In this document: positions 35,172-43,349 of the stretch, piece by piece
Numbering within the stretch: position 1 is the stretch's first letter
How the letters are laid out: every line of letters begins with the position of its first letter
NCBI GenBank assembly: GCA_944324225.1
Contig: CALUVL010000005.1
Location: forward strand, 51,036 to 115,035
Length of the DNA: 64,000 bases
Origin: Candidatus Gastranaerophilales bacterium
GTDB taxonomy: Bacteria; Cyanobacteriota; Vampirovibrionia; Gastranaerophilales; Gastranaerophilaceae
Direction of reading: 5' to 3'
The notes under the pieces: generated by a model
Databases searched by the model: none
What the model was told of the DNA's origin: nothing
What the model saw: only the letters and a program-made list of their open reading frames with translations
Translations under genes and position numbers: made by a program

Positions 35172-35453
35172 TTACCATTTTAGAGCCTTCTTAAACACAA
35201 GCCATCCACCTCCCGCAGCAGCTGCCACAAGAGTCAAAATAACAGACAATGGTGTCTTTCTTTTATCCTGAAAACTCTTTAAATGCTCTTTTTCGTAAAT
35301 ATCTTTCGAAATCTGGTTAAAATTTGATTTTGCCTCTTTGTCAGAGTATAAAACAGGCTTGTACAAACCATTCGGCGGAGTTAACACACCTACATTTAAA
35401 GTCGGCTTTTGTACCTTAGTATTCACAACATTATTTGCTACACCATCTGCCAT
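35172..35453 (-). CDS. Small C-terminally anchored protein
   Basis: 93 residues, not recognised. A hydrophilic N-terminal part (MADGVANNVVNTKVQKPTLN) is followed by a charged stretch and one C-terminal hydrophobic helix (PLSVILTLVAAAAGGGWLVF) ending KKALKW, the layout of a tail-anchored membrane protein facing the cytoplasm. It begins 112 bp from the divergent perR-like gene. No ribosome site is strong; the ATG fits the family of short hypotheticals here. Confidence 0.6.
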   Translation of the reverse strand: MADGVANNVVNTKVQKPTLNVGVLTPPNGLYKPVLYSDKEAKSNFNQISKDIYEKEHLKSFQDKRKTPLSVILTLVAAAAGGGWLVFKKALKW

Positions 35454-35508
35454 ATTTATATAAAAACATGAACTTGAAAAAAATTGCCTGTTTGTAAAAT
35501 TTTGTATC

Positions 35509-35557
35509 TTGACAAAAAAATTTTAATAAATAAAATAAGAATTATTATCAATTATTG
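35509..35557 (+). promoter_or_regulatory. Promoter and possible Per/Fur operator of the perR-rubredoxin-rubrerythrin unit
   Basis: TTGACA at 35509-35514 and TAAAAT at 35531-35536 are 16 bp apart. Directly downstream, AATTATTATCAATTATT (35541-35557) is an imperfect palindrome (12 of 17 positions symmetric) similar to the AT-rich Per and Fur boxes. It overlaps the predicted start site, which would suit autorepression. The -35 is exact; the operator is a guess from family knowledge. Confidence 0.5.
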
Positions 35558-35565
35558 TGAATTGT

Positions 35566-35946
35566 ATGAATTATTCTAAACAAAGAGAAGTTATACTTAA
35601 TACATTAAAAGAGAATGTTGTCCACCCGACAGCAGAATACTTATATGCAAAAATACAGGAAAAAGATCCCAAAATCAGCCTTGCAACTTTATACAGAAAC
35701 CTGAATCAGCTCACGGAAAACGGGATGATTAAAAAAATTGACGGACTTGAAACTTCCTCTCATTATGATCATAATACTCATGAGCATTATCATTTTATAT
35801 GTACAAAATGCAGAAGGGTTTTTGATATAGATGCGGAAGTTGCACCTGAATTAATCAGACGCACGGAAGAAAAGACTGATTTTTTAATTGAAAATCATGA
35901 TATAGTATTTTCAGGCATCTGCAAAGATTGCCGGCAATCGGAGTAA
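35566..35946 (+). CDS. perR: Fur-family regulator, PerR-like
   Basis: 126 residues from the ATG at 35566 (a GTG three codons earlier is the alternative). The N-terminal winged helix (YSKQREVILNTLKEN, then SLATLYRNLNQLTENGMIKK) is typical of Fur proteins, and the C-terminal domain has HYDHNTHEHYHFICTKC and CKDC, the two CxxC pairs of the structural zinc and histidines of the regulatory metal site. PerR assignment rests on the context: the next genes are rubredoxin, rubrerythrins and a flavodiiron protein, all peroxide or oxygen detoxifiers. Fur or Zur are not excluded by sequence alone. Confidence 0.85.
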   Translation: MNYSKQREVILNTLKENVVHPTAEYLYAKIQEKDPKISLATLYRNLNQLTENGMIKKIDGLETSSHYDHNTHEHYHFICTKCRRVFDIDAEVAPELIRRTEEKTDFLIENHDIVFSGICKDCRQSE

Positions 35947-35967
35947 TTAACAGTAAAGGAGAAAAAA

Positions 35968-36105
35968 ATGGAAAAATTTGTATGCACAGTTTGCGGTTAT
36001 GTTTATGACCCGGCAGAAAATGACAATGTAGCTTTTGAAAATCTTCCGGATGATTATGCATGTCCTCTTTGCGGTGTTGGTAAAGATATGTTTGAAAAAG
36101 AATAA
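35968..36105 (+). CDS. Rubredoxin
   Basis: 45 residues with both iron-binding pairs, [10 protein letters not shown] (Cys 6 and 9) and [11 protein letters not shown] (Cys 32 and 35). It is a one-iron electron carrier that would feed the rubrerythrin and flavodiiron protein encoded next. It is slightly shorter than the usual 52-54 residues because the loop between the pairs ([15 protein letters not shown]) is shortened. AAAGGAG precedes the ATG, 21 bp after the perR stop, so it is in the same operon. Confidence 0.95.
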   Translation: MEKFVCTVCGYVYDPAENDNVAFENLPDDYACPLCGVGKDMFEKE

Positions 36106-36135
36106 CAATTTACACAAATAAGAACAGGAGTTAAG

Positions 36136-36675
36136 ATGGATTTAAAAGGAAGCAAAACAGAAAAAAATCTTCAAGCTGCGTTTGCAGGCGAATCCGAAGC
36201 CAGAAATAAATACACTTACTATGCCTCTCAGGCTAAAAAAGAAGGTTTTGTACAGATAAGCAGAATTTTTGAAGAAACAGCAAACAACGAAAAAGAACAC
36301 GCTAAACTCTGGTTTAAAGCACTCCATGGTGATAAAATACCGGAAACTATGGCAAATCTTGAAGATGCAGCCGCAGGAGAAAATTACGAATGGACCGATA
36401 TGTATGCCCGATTTGCAAAAGAAGCCAAAGAAGAAGGTTTCGACACTCTTGCTATTCTGTTTGAAATGGTCGGTAAAATTGAAAAAGAACACGAAGAAAG
36501 ATACAGAAAACTTTTAGAAGCCGTTAAAAACGGAACAGTTTTTGAAAAACAGGAAAAAGTATTATGGGAATGCGGAAACTGCGGACATGTTTTTGAAGGG
36601 GCAAAAGCTCCGCAAATTTGTCCGGTATGCAAACATCCGCAAGCATACTTCTTTATGAAAGCTCAAAATTATTAA
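36136..36675 (+). CDS. rbr: Rubrerythrin
   Basis: A 179-residue NADH-peroxidase-type protein that reduces hydrogen peroxide with a diiron site. The four-helix part carries the expected ligands: E19 in [14 protein letters not shown]52/H55 in NEKEHAKLW, the two Glu of [10 protein letters not shown] and the E/H of IEKEHEERY. The C-terminal rubredoxin domain has CGNCGH and CPVCKH. The length is normal. It follows rubredoxin by 30 bp and is closed by a good terminator, so perR, rubredoxin and rbr form one unit. Confidence 0.96.
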   Translation: MDLKGSKTEKNLQAAFAGESEARNKYTYYASQAKKEGFVQISRIFEETANNEKEHAKLWFKALHGDKIPETMANLEDAAAGENYEWTDMYARFAKEAKEEGFDTLAILFEMVGKIEKEHEERYRKLLEAVKNGTVFEKQEKVLWECGNCGHVFEGAKAPQICPVCKHPQAYFFMKAQNY

Positions 36676-36682
36676 AAATTTG

Positions 36683-36711
36683 AAGGCTTTGCTTTTTGCA
36701 AAGCCTTTTTT
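36683..36711 (+). terminator. Terminator after rubrerythrin
   Basis: A perfect 10-bp stem (AAGGCTTTGC/GCAAAGCCTT) with a five-T loop, followed by TTT and AAT. It separates the perR-rubredoxin-rbr unit from the second rubrerythrin and flavodiiron genes. Confidence 0.85.
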
Positions 36712-36759
36712 AATGTGATATGATGTATTTGCATGTGAAAAATAAAAAGGGATAAAAAA

Positions 36760-37293
36760 TTGGATATTAAAGGCTCCGAAACAGAAAAAAACTTAAAAAA
36801 AGCATTTAATTTTACGGCAAAACGAAGAACTGAATACGATATATATGCAATGATTGCCGAAAAACATGGACAAACGGAACTGTCCAGACTTTTGAAAATG
36901 TTTGCAAACATGGAAACTGAACACTCAAAGCTCTGGTATAAGTGGCTTAACGACGGGCATACGCCAGATTTAGTGAATTGTCTTAAGCGTGCTCTTGAAA
37001 AAGAAATACAAGAAACTCAAGGCAAATGTGAAGCTTTTGCTCAAAAAGCTGAAGAAGAAGGTTTCAGTCATATAGCAGGCCTATTCCGAAATATCGAATT
37101 TTTTGAAAATACCCACATGGAACGTTTGAGAAAATTAATTTTTAAACTCAAAGATGATGTAGATCCAAATACAGACGGAACATTTAATTGGACTTGCTCT
37201 GTGTGCGGTGGAATTTTTAGACAAACAGAAGAACCTCATTATTGTCCTCTGTGTGTCAAAGAAAATGTTTTCTTTTATAAAAACCCCAATTAA
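36760..37293 (+). CDS. Rubrerythrin paralogue with a missing iron ligand
   Basis: 177 residues, aligned end to end with the preceding rubrerythrin ([16 protein letters not shown] against DIKGSETEKNLKKAF). The start codon is TTG at 36760, preceded by AAGGGAT, and matches the ATG of the paralogue. The first diiron glutamate (E19 of [10 protein letters not shown]) is replaced by Thr in FNFTAKRRTEY. The other ligands are kept: METEH, EKEIQE and FENTHMERL. The rubredoxin domain (CSVCGGIF, CPLCV) is intact. Either the diiron site is altered or it may be an electron-transfer or single-metal variant. It is 26 bp before the flavodiiron gene. Confidence 0.85.
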   Translation: MDIKGSETEKNLKKAFNFTAKRRTEYDIYAMIAEKHGQTELSRLLKMFANMETEHSKLWYKWLNDGHTPDLVNCLKRALEKEIQETQGKCEAFAQKAEEEGFSHIAGLFRNIEFFENTHMERLRKLIFKLKDDVDPNTDGTFNWTCSVCGGIFRQTEEPHYCPLCVKENVFFYKNPN

Positions 37294-37319
37294 AATATAA
37301 ATAGTAAAGGAGAGATGAA

Positions 37320-38504
37320 ATGAAATTTCAGGAAATCAAAAACAATATTTATTACTGTGGTCTTAACGACTGTGACAGAAGAATTTTTGATGAATTAATT
37401 CCGCTTGAACACGGGACAAGCTACAATTCTTATCTTGTTAAAGGTAATGAAAAAACAGCAATTATTGATACAATGTATCCGCCGAAAACTAATGAATATT
37501 TAAAAAGATTATCAGAAAATCAAATAGGAAAAGTTGATTATATAATAGCCAACCACGGCGAACAGGATCATTCAGGTTCAATTCCAGCTCTTTTGGAAAA
37601 ATTTCCGAATGCAATAGTTCTCACAAATCCTAAATGTGCGGAAAATATTAAAAACATGCTTCATGTACCGGCTGAAAAAATCAGAGAAATTGCAGACGGC
37701 GAAGAAGTTTCACTTGGCGACAAGACTTTAAAATTCATTTTTGCCCCCGGAGTTCACTGGCCTGATACAATGTTCACTTATATTAAAGAAGACAATGTAA
37801 TCTGCACATGTGACTTTTTAGGCGCACACTACACATTCTCTGACGTTTTTGCGGTTGAAAGCAAAGAACTGGAAAAAAGCGCAAAAAGATATTATGCAGA
37901 AATTATGATGCCATTCAGAACGATGTGCCAGAAATATACCCAAATGCTTATAGACATGAATGTGGATATGGTTTTGCCAAGCCATGGCCCTGTTTACAAA
38001 AATCCGTCATTCATTCTTGATTTGTACGCAGACTGGACATCAAATGATCCTAAAAATCTTGTTGTGCTTCCCTATGTTTCAATGTATAACAGCACAAAAG
38101 AAATGATTGACAGATTGGCTGAAGACCTTAATAAAGAAGGGATTGAAACATTCAAGTTTGATATAGTTGATGACGATCTTGGTGATCTTGCAATGGCTTT
38201 AGTTGATGCTGCCACAATTGTTATGGGTACATCAATGGTTCTTGCCGGCCCTCACCCGATGGCAGTAAATGTTGCATACCTTGCAGCTGTATTAAGACCG
38301 AAAGCTAAATTTGCATCTCTTATCGGCTCATACGGCTGGGGCGGAAAACTTTTTGATATAATCGTAAACCTTCTTGCTCCGTTAAAACTTGATTTAATTG
38401 AACCAATTCAAATTAAAGGGAAACCGACTGCAGAAGATTTCAAAAAAGTTGACGAAATGGCAAAAACAATCCTTGAAAAACATAAATCAATAGGGCTTGT
38501 TTAG
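37320..38504 (+). CDS. Flavodiiron protein (A-type flavoprotein, oxygen/NO reductase)
   Basis: A 394-residue protein that reduces O2 to water, or NO to N2O, using electrons from rubredoxin. The N-terminal metallo-beta-lactamase domain has the diiron motif HGEQDHSGS (H79, E81, D83, H84), then GVHWPDTMFTY and CTCDFLGAHY. The C-terminal flavodoxin domain starts near residue 250 (VVLPYVSMYNSTKEMIDRL) with the FMN-binding loops GSYGWGGKL. No extra rubredoxin or NADH domain is fused, so the rubredoxin at 35968 is the probable partner. AAAGGAG supports the ATG at 37320. Confidence 0.95.
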   Translation: MKFQEIKNNIYYCGLNDCDRRIFDELIPLEHGTSYNSYLVKGNEKTAIIDTMYPPKTNEYLKRLSENQIGKVDYIIANHGEQDHSGSIPALLEKFPNAIVLTNPKCAENIKNMLHVPAEKIREIADGEEVSLGDKTLKFIFAPGVHWPDTMFTYIKEDNVICTCDFLGAHYTFSDVFAVESKELEKSAKRYYAEIMMPFRTMCQKYTQMLIDMNVDMVLPSHGPVYKNPSFILDLYADWTSNDPKNLVVLPYVSMYNSTKEMIDRLAEDLNKEGIETFKFDIVDDDLGDLAMALVDAATIVMGTSMVLAGPHPMAVNVAYLAAVLRPKAKFASLIGSYGWGGKLFDIIVNLLAPLKLDLIEPIQIKGKPTAEDFKKVDEMAKTILEKHKSIGLV

Positions 38505-38508
38505 GTCA

Positions 38509-38538
38509 AGATTCTTCGGGCTTTGCCCTCAGAATGAC
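38509..38538. repeat. Dispersed hairpin repeat copy after the flavodiiron gene
   Basis: AGATTCTTCGGGCTTTGCCC then TCAGAATGAC, starting 4 bp after the stop codon. The same element occurs at 31617 and, degraded, at 361. Confidence 0.75.
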
Positions 38539-38562
38539 ATGATTGCGAAAATATATACAAAC

Positions 38563-38597
38563 AAAGTGGCGGAATGAAAAATTTCCGCCACTTTTCT
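38563..38597 (+). terminator. Terminator between flavodiiron and pepA genes
   Basis: AAAGTGGCGGAA and TTCCGCCACTTT make a perfect 12-bp stem with an 8-nt loop. It can serve both converging genes, since T-rich runs lie on both sides. Confidence 0.85.
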
Positions 38598-38615
38598 TTA
38601 AACTGTTATGAAAAA

Positions 38616-40016
38616 TTAAACATTCTTCAAATAATTAAGGAATGTTCTGACCCCTGCGCCCGTTGCACCTGCAATAAATTCCTTTTGCGGTTTTTCCAGA
38701 AAAGCAGTTCCGGCAATATCAATATGGCACCACTTTGGCCCGTTTACAAATTCTTTGAGGAAAACACCGGCAGTTGAAGCTCCGCCGTAACGGGATCCTG
38801 TATTTTTCATATCGGCGATGTCTGATTTAAGACTGTCTTTATACTCATCAAACATCGGCAATTCCCAGTAAGTTTCCCCGCTTGATTTTGCAGTTTCAAT
38901 AAGACGGTTAATCATCTCTTCGTCGTTGCCCATAATACCTGAAGCAATAGTACCGAGAGCCACCATGCAGGCCCCTGTCAGAGTTGCGATATCAATAACT
39001 TCATCAACACCGAGTTCGCAGGCATAACAGAGAGCATCAGCAAGAGTCAATCTGCCTTCTGCGTCTGTGTTGTCAACTTCAATTGTTTTCCCGTTTTTGG
39101 CTGTTAAAATATCACCTGGTTTGTAAGAGCTTCCTGAAGGCATATTTTCACAAGCTGCAATAATTCCGTGTACTTCAACATCTGGTTCAAGATATTTCAA
39201 TGCGCTCATAACACCTAGCACACAAGCAGCTCCTGACATATCATCCCGCATAGTAAGCATTGAAGACGGCGGCTTAATATCAAGACCGCCTGAGTCAAAG
39301 CATATTCCTTTACCGATAATAGCGATTTTTTTCTTGACATTTTTGCCTGTGTATTTCATATGGATAAATCTCGGCTGATGAACGCTTCCCTGTCCGACAG
39401 CAAGAAATGCCCCCATTCCCATTCTTTCGATTTCGTCTTTGTCGTAAATTTGTGTTGTAATCCCTTCAAGATTTTTGGCAACTTCAGCGAGTTTTGAGGG
39501 GGTCACAATCTGCGCAGAGTCATTTGCAAGATCTCTTGTGAGTTTCATTGCATTAGCAAAAATGATGCCTTCTTTAACCTCTTTTTCGCTGAATTTTGCA
39601 AATGTAATTTCATCCACTCTATCCGCTTTTTTGTTTTTGTATTTATCAAAAGCATAATCTGCAATCAAAGCACCGATTGCGGCTGATTTGCCGTAATCAG
39701 CATTTACATCAAAATCAAAGCAGGCATTTTTAGCCTTAATCTGCTGTAATTTTTTAATGGCTTTAGCCACAGCCTGACGCATTTTATTTGCATCAAATTC
39801 TTCTTTTTTACCGAGTCCGACAACAAGCACTTTGTCCGCCGGAATCTGGCCGAGTGTATGCATTAAATATGTTTCGCAAAACCTGCCCTCAAAATGGTCT
39901 TTATCAATTGCATATTTGTTGGCAAGCTCCACAGATGTTTTTTCTCCTTCAAATTTACCTGTTACAAGGACTTCACAAGGAGTTGAAGATACGTTTTCTG
40001 ATACTTTAATTTCCAT
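38616..40016 (-). CDS. pepA: Leucyl aminopeptidase (M17)
   Basis: 466 residues. The C-terminal catalytic domain has the two-metal signature NTDAEGRLTLADAL (about residues 322-335) and the active-site GKGICFDSGGLDIKP. The N-terminal macro-like domain (1-140) is of normal size. It is a cytoplasmic hexameric exopeptidase that removes N-terminal residues from peptides. The ATG follows AAGGAGAGAACC. It is a single-gene unit, convergent with the flavodiiron gene and divergent from the hypothetical at 40150. Confidence 0.95.
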   Translation of the reverse strand: MEIKVSENVSSTPCEVLVTGKFEGEKTSVELANKYAIDKDHFEGRFCETYLMHTLGQIPADKVLVVGLGKKEEFDANKMRQAVAKAIKKLQQIKAKNACFDFDVNADYGKSAAIGALIADYAFDKYKNKKADRVDEITFAKFSEKEVKEGIIFANAMKLTRDLANDSAQIVTPSKLAEVAKNLEGITTQIYDKDEIERMGMGAFLAVGQGSVHQPRFIHMKYTGKNVKKKIAIIGKGICFDSGGLDIKPPSSMLTMRDDMSGAACVLGVMSALKYLEPDVEVHGIIAACENMPSGSSYKPGDILTAKNGKTIEVDNTDAEGRLTLADALCYACELGVDEVIDIATLTGACMVALGTIASGIMGNDEEMINRLIETAKSSGETYWELPMFDEYKDSLKSDIADMKNTGSRYGGASTAGVFLKEFVNGPKWCHIDIAGTAFLEKPQKEFIAGATGAGVRTFLNYLKNV

Positions 40017-40149
40017 GGTTCTCTCCTTCTTTCGAGTTAATTATACACATTTTTTGAAGAATTGTAAATTTATTTTTATATTTTTTTTATACCCGCAAAA
40101 TATTTTTTTTAGAAGCTTTTACAACAACGACAAGAAAAAAGAGGTTAAA

Positions 40150-40713
40150 ATGAATATAACACTAAACACAAAATACGAAAAATTGAACACCAGCCGTAAA
40201 CCAAATTTTACAGCGCAACTAAGAGGCTCGGCCGTAAGAAGTGCAATTAAATCCGCCAAAGATACATTTCAATTAAATGAAATATCTGAAATCATAGAGA
40301 ATATTAACAAAATTGGAGACAAAAACACAGTTATAAACTGCAATTATGATGGTTTAGCAAGCATTACAAACAAAAATTTCGGCAAAACAGAGTTCAAGAC
40401 CAAAATTGCAAAAAATGAAAAATCCGACAATCCATTTTTAGAAATGCTCAGAACCTTTAACAGCAACACAAATATACAAAAATATGAAATGTCTTTATTT
40501 GATAAAATATTTTCACACAGCAGAAATAAACAGGAAATATATAACCTGTATTCAACTTATAATTTAAATCCACGAACAAGAGTATTATTTGAATTGTCCG
40601 CATCAAAATATCCTGAAGTTAAAAGAACCGAAGAGATTATTTTTAGCTTTGCTTCTCCTAATCTCGAAAAATTAAAAGAAAATTTTCTTAAACAGTTTTC
40701 TTCACTTTTTTAA
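40150..40713 (+). CDS. Uncharacterised protein with lineage-type N-terminus
   Basis: 187 residues from the ATG at 40150, preceded by GAGG six bases upstream; the longer open frame to 39832 only overlaps pepA in antisense. It starts MNITLNTKYEKLNTSRKPNF, then TAQLRGSAVRSAIKSAKD. No signal peptide, no membrane segment. The N-terminal F-T-A-x-L...V-R-S-x-I-K pattern resembles F-N-G-Y-V...V-K-T-V-L-N of the gene at 46852, which suggests a shared short N-terminal motif. Rich in Asn, Lys and Ser; function unknown. Confidence 0.6.
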   Translation: MNITLNTKYEKLNTSRKPNFTAQLRGSAVRSAIKSAKDTFQLNEISEIIENINKIGDKNTVINCNYDGLASITNKNFGKTEFKTKIAKNEKSDNPFLEMLRTFNSNTNIQKYEMSLFDKIFSHSRNKQEIYNLYSTYNLNPRTRVLFELSASKYPEVKRTEEIIFSFASPNLEKLKENFLKQFSSLF

Positions 40714-40754
40714 AAAATAAAAGACTCTAATAATTTAATGTATCAAAAAATAAA

Positions 40755-40891
40755 TACCTACTATACAAATGCATATTTACATGCTATCATATTGACAGAT
40801 GTAGTAGGTAAATATTTTTTGGATATATATGCAATGAAATTCATTTAAATATTAATTTGGTGAACGCTCGATAGGATATATGTATCGGGCA
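40755..40891 (+). promoter_or_regulatory. Structured leader and promoter region of the RNase Y operon
   Basis: Perfect 9-bp inverted repeats (TACCTACTA at 40755-40763 and its complement at 40802-40810) surround an extended -10 (TGCTATCAT, 40782-40790) and a consensus TTGACA (40792-40797). Downstream, GCTCGATA (from about 40866) and TATCGGGC (to 40891) form an 8-bp hairpin with one G-U pair, 46 bp before the rny ATG. The 224-bp gap has no ORF. Which box is the active promoter cannot be told by eye. Confidence 0.4.
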
Positions 40892-40937
40892 TTGCGTGTA
40901 TTATTAAAAAATAGAAAAGGATAAGGTAAAAAACTTC

Positions 40938-42458
40938 ATGGATTTTTTATTAATTATCGCGATTATTGTGGTAATAGCATTAGTCGCTGTGCTGATTATC
41001 CAGCAAAACAAAGTTAAGTCCGTTTTAAATGACATTGAGAAAGACCGAAATGCATTAGAGGAAAAGGAAAAACTTCTTCTTAAAGAAGCAAAAATTAAAG
41101 CAATAGAAGAGCTTCAAAACGACAGAGAAAAATTGAACGAAGAAGAAAGAGAACGAAGACAGGAAATCGCAAGATTAGAAACAAAGCTTGCAAAACGGGA
41201 AGATGTTCTTGAAGATAAAATTCAGGAATATACAGAAAAAGAAATACAGGTTCAGAAAAAAATAGACGAACTTCTTGACAAAGAAGATTATCTTGCAGAA
41301 ATTGTACAGAAGCAAACAACTGAACTGGAAAGAATTTCAGGAATGAGCGCAGAAGAAGCAAAAAACATGCTTCTAGACCAATTGAAACACGATCTGGCTC
41401 AGGAACAAATGCAGCTAATTAGAGAAAACGAAGCCAAAATAAAAGAAACAGCACTTGAAAAATCAAAGGAAATTCTGTCAACAACAATGCAAAGATGTAT
41501 GATAGAGCAGGTTGTTGAAACCACAGTTTCAGTTGTTGCACTTCCGAATGACGAAATGAAAGGACGCATAATTGGTCGTGAAGGAAGAAACATCCGTGCG
41601 CTTGAAACTTTGACCGGAGTTGATTTGATTATTGATGATACACCTGAAGCCGTTGTATTATCAAGCTTTGATCCTGTTAGACGTGAGATAGCAAAACTTG
41701 CACTTGAAAAACTTATTGTAGACGGACGTATTCACCCTGTCAGAATAGAAGAAATGGTTGAAAAAGCCCGTGATGAAATAGAAAAGAAAATATGGACAGA
41801 AGGAGAAAATGCCGCCCTTGATATGGGTGTTATGGGATTGAATAAAGAGCTTATCAAAACATTGGGCCGTCTTTATTACAGAACAAGTTATGGGCAAAAT
41901 GTTCTTAAACACTCGCTTGAAGTCGGACATATTGCAGGAATGCTTGCCGCAGAACTCGGCGCAAATGAGGCTGTAGCAAAACGTGCAGGACTTTTACATG
42001 ATATCGGAAAAGCCGTAGACCAAACTCAGGAAGGCACCCACATACAGCTTGGTGTCGAACTTGCTTCCCGCTACGGAGAACGGCCTGAGGTAATTCATGC
42101 AATCGAAGCCCACCATGATGATGTTGTGGCAAATACCATTGAAGCAGTCTTAGTCAAAGTTGCCGATGCGATTTCTGCAGGCAGACCGGGCGCAAGACGT
42201 GACACTCTGGAAATCTACATCAAACGTCTTCAAAAAATAGAAGAAATCGTAAACAGCTACGAAGGTATCAAACAATCATTTGCTGTTCAGGCAGGCCGTG
42301 AAGTTCGAATAATCGTTGAAGCTGAAAAATTTGATGATCTGGCTTCACAAAAACTTGCACGGGATGTAGCCAAACGGATTGAAGATGAACTCGACTACCC
42401 AGGACAAATTAGAGTTACAGTAGTCAGAGAATTCAGAACAACAGAAATTGCAAAATAA
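40938..42458 (+). CDS. rny: Ribonuclease Y
   Basis: A 506-residue membrane-anchored endoribonuclease that starts decay of many mRNAs. N-terminal anchor at 1-22 ([20 protein letters not shown]), a long coiled coil (about 28-190, Glu/Lys-rich), the KH motif [10 protein letters not shown] at 209-218 and an HD domain with H354-D355 ([10 protein letters not shown]). Length and order match the Bacillus enzyme. AAGGTAAAA lies upstream. It begins an operon with the YmdB-like phosphoesterase, the same adjacency seen in Bacillus, and a RicT homologue lies at 12769. Confidence 0.97.
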   Translation: MDFLLIIAIIVVIALVAVLIIQQNKVKSVLNDIEKDRNALEEKEKLLLKEAKIKAIEELQNDREKLNEEERERRQEIARLETKLAKREDVLEDKIQEYTEKEIQVQKKIDELLDKEDYLAEIVQKQTTELERISGMSAEEAKNMLLDQLKHDLAQEQMQLIRENEAKIKETALEKSKEILSTTMQRCMIEQVVETTVSVVALPNDEMKGRIIGREGRNIRALETLTGVDLIIDDTPEAVVLSSFDPVRREIAKLALEKLIVDGRIHPVRIEEMVEKARDEIEKKIWTEGENAALDMGVMGLNKELIKTLGRLYYRTSYGQNVLKHSLEVGHIAGMLAAELGANEAVAKRAGLLHDIGKAVDQTQEGTHIQLGVELASRYGERPEVIHAIEAHHDDVVANTIEAVLVKVADAISAGRPGARRDTLEIYIKRLQKIEEIVNSYEGIKQSFAVQAGREVRIIVEAEKFDDLASQKLARDVAKRIEDELDYPGQIRVTVVREFRTTEIAK

Positions 42459-42500
42459 AATTCTAACCCTCCCCTTTTTAAGGGCGAGGGTTGAATTTCT
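42458..42500. repeat. Palindromic intergenic repeat after rny
   Basis: AAATTCTAACCCTCCCCTTTTTA then AGGGCGAGGGTTGAATTT: an imperfect palindrome starting at the rny stop codon, with matching outer arms AAATTC/GAATTT and AACCCTC/GAGGGTT. It resembles the TAACCCTCCCC hairpin at 31949. Confidence 0.6.
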
Positions 42501-42518
42501 TAAAAAACAGAGGACAAA

Positions 42519-43349
42519 ATGTCAGGTGATGATAGCAAAAATTTAAAAACACTTTTCTTCGGCGATATTGTAGGCAAACCCGGACGGAATGCCGTAAAAT
42601 TTTATATGGAAAATCTTAATTCAGAAGACAAACCTGACTTTGTTATTGCAAATGTAGAGAATGCTTCGCACGGTTTTGGACTTACCGAAAAAAATTACAA
42701 CGAGTTATCATCCTATGGGATAGATTGTATGACATCAGGCAATCATATCTGGGATAAAAGAGATATTTTTAACTACATCGAAAATACAGGTAAACTTCTG
42801 CGTCCTATTAATTATCCGGAAGGTGTTCCGGGGGTTGGAAGCCGCATTTTTGAATGCAAAGAACATAAAATTGGAGTTGTCAATTTTCTGGGCCGTGTAT
42901 TTATGAATCTTGTTGACGATCCGTTCAAAATCGCAGAACAAGAAATTAAAAAGTTAAAAGAAATAACACCGATTGTAATAGTCGATTTTCATGCTGAAGC
43001 AACCGCTGAAAAAATTTGCTTTGCAAAATATTGCGCTGAACTGGGAGCAAGTGCATTTTTGGGCACGCATACACACGTCCAGACAGCAGATGAAAGAATT
43101 TTAAACGGGATGGGATATATAACAGATGCCGGATTTTGCGGCACAATTAATTCTGTCATAGGAATGGAATATAAAACTTCTCTAAGCCGCTTTTTAACAG
43201 GAATTCCCGAACGTTATGATGTAGCAGAAGAAGGAAGTGCACAAATTAACGCAGTGCAGGTGGAAATTAATCCTAAAACAGGCTATACTTCTGCTATTAA
43301 AAGGATTTTTTGTAGTATAGATAAATTAGAAAAGGAAGAAAGTCAATGA
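42519..43349 (+). CDS. ymdB: YmdB-family metallophosphoesterase
   Basis: A 276-residue calcineurin-like phosphoesterase of the TIGR00282 type. The metal ligands are visible in FFGDIVGKPGRNA (D14), NVENASHGFG, TSGNHIWD and HAEATAEK/GTHTHVQTAD (His). In Bacillus the YmdB homologue hydrolyses 2',3'-cAMP and affects biofilm and motility choice. It is the second gene of the RNase Y operon, 60 bp after rny with a repeat between, and overlaps the next gene by 4 bp (ATGA). Confidence 0.93.
   Translation: MSGDDSKNLKTLFFGDIVGKPGRNAVKFYMENLNSEDKPDFVIANVENASHGFGLTEKNYNELSSYGIDCMTSGNHIWDKRDIFNYIENTGKLLRPINYPEGVPGVGSRIFECKEHKIGVVNFLGRVFMNLVDDPFKIAEQEIKKLKEITPIVIVDFHAEATAEKICFAKYCAELGASAFLGTHTHVQTADERILNGMGYITDAGFCGTINSVIGMEYKTSLSRFLTGIPERYDVAEEGSAQINAVQVEINPKTGYTSAIKRIFCSIDKLEKEESQ

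Noticed and set aside
39832..40149. N-terminal extension of the 40150 gene
   Set aside because: It is antisense to the start of pepA. The ATG at 40150 has a ribosome site and gives a sensible N-terminus.
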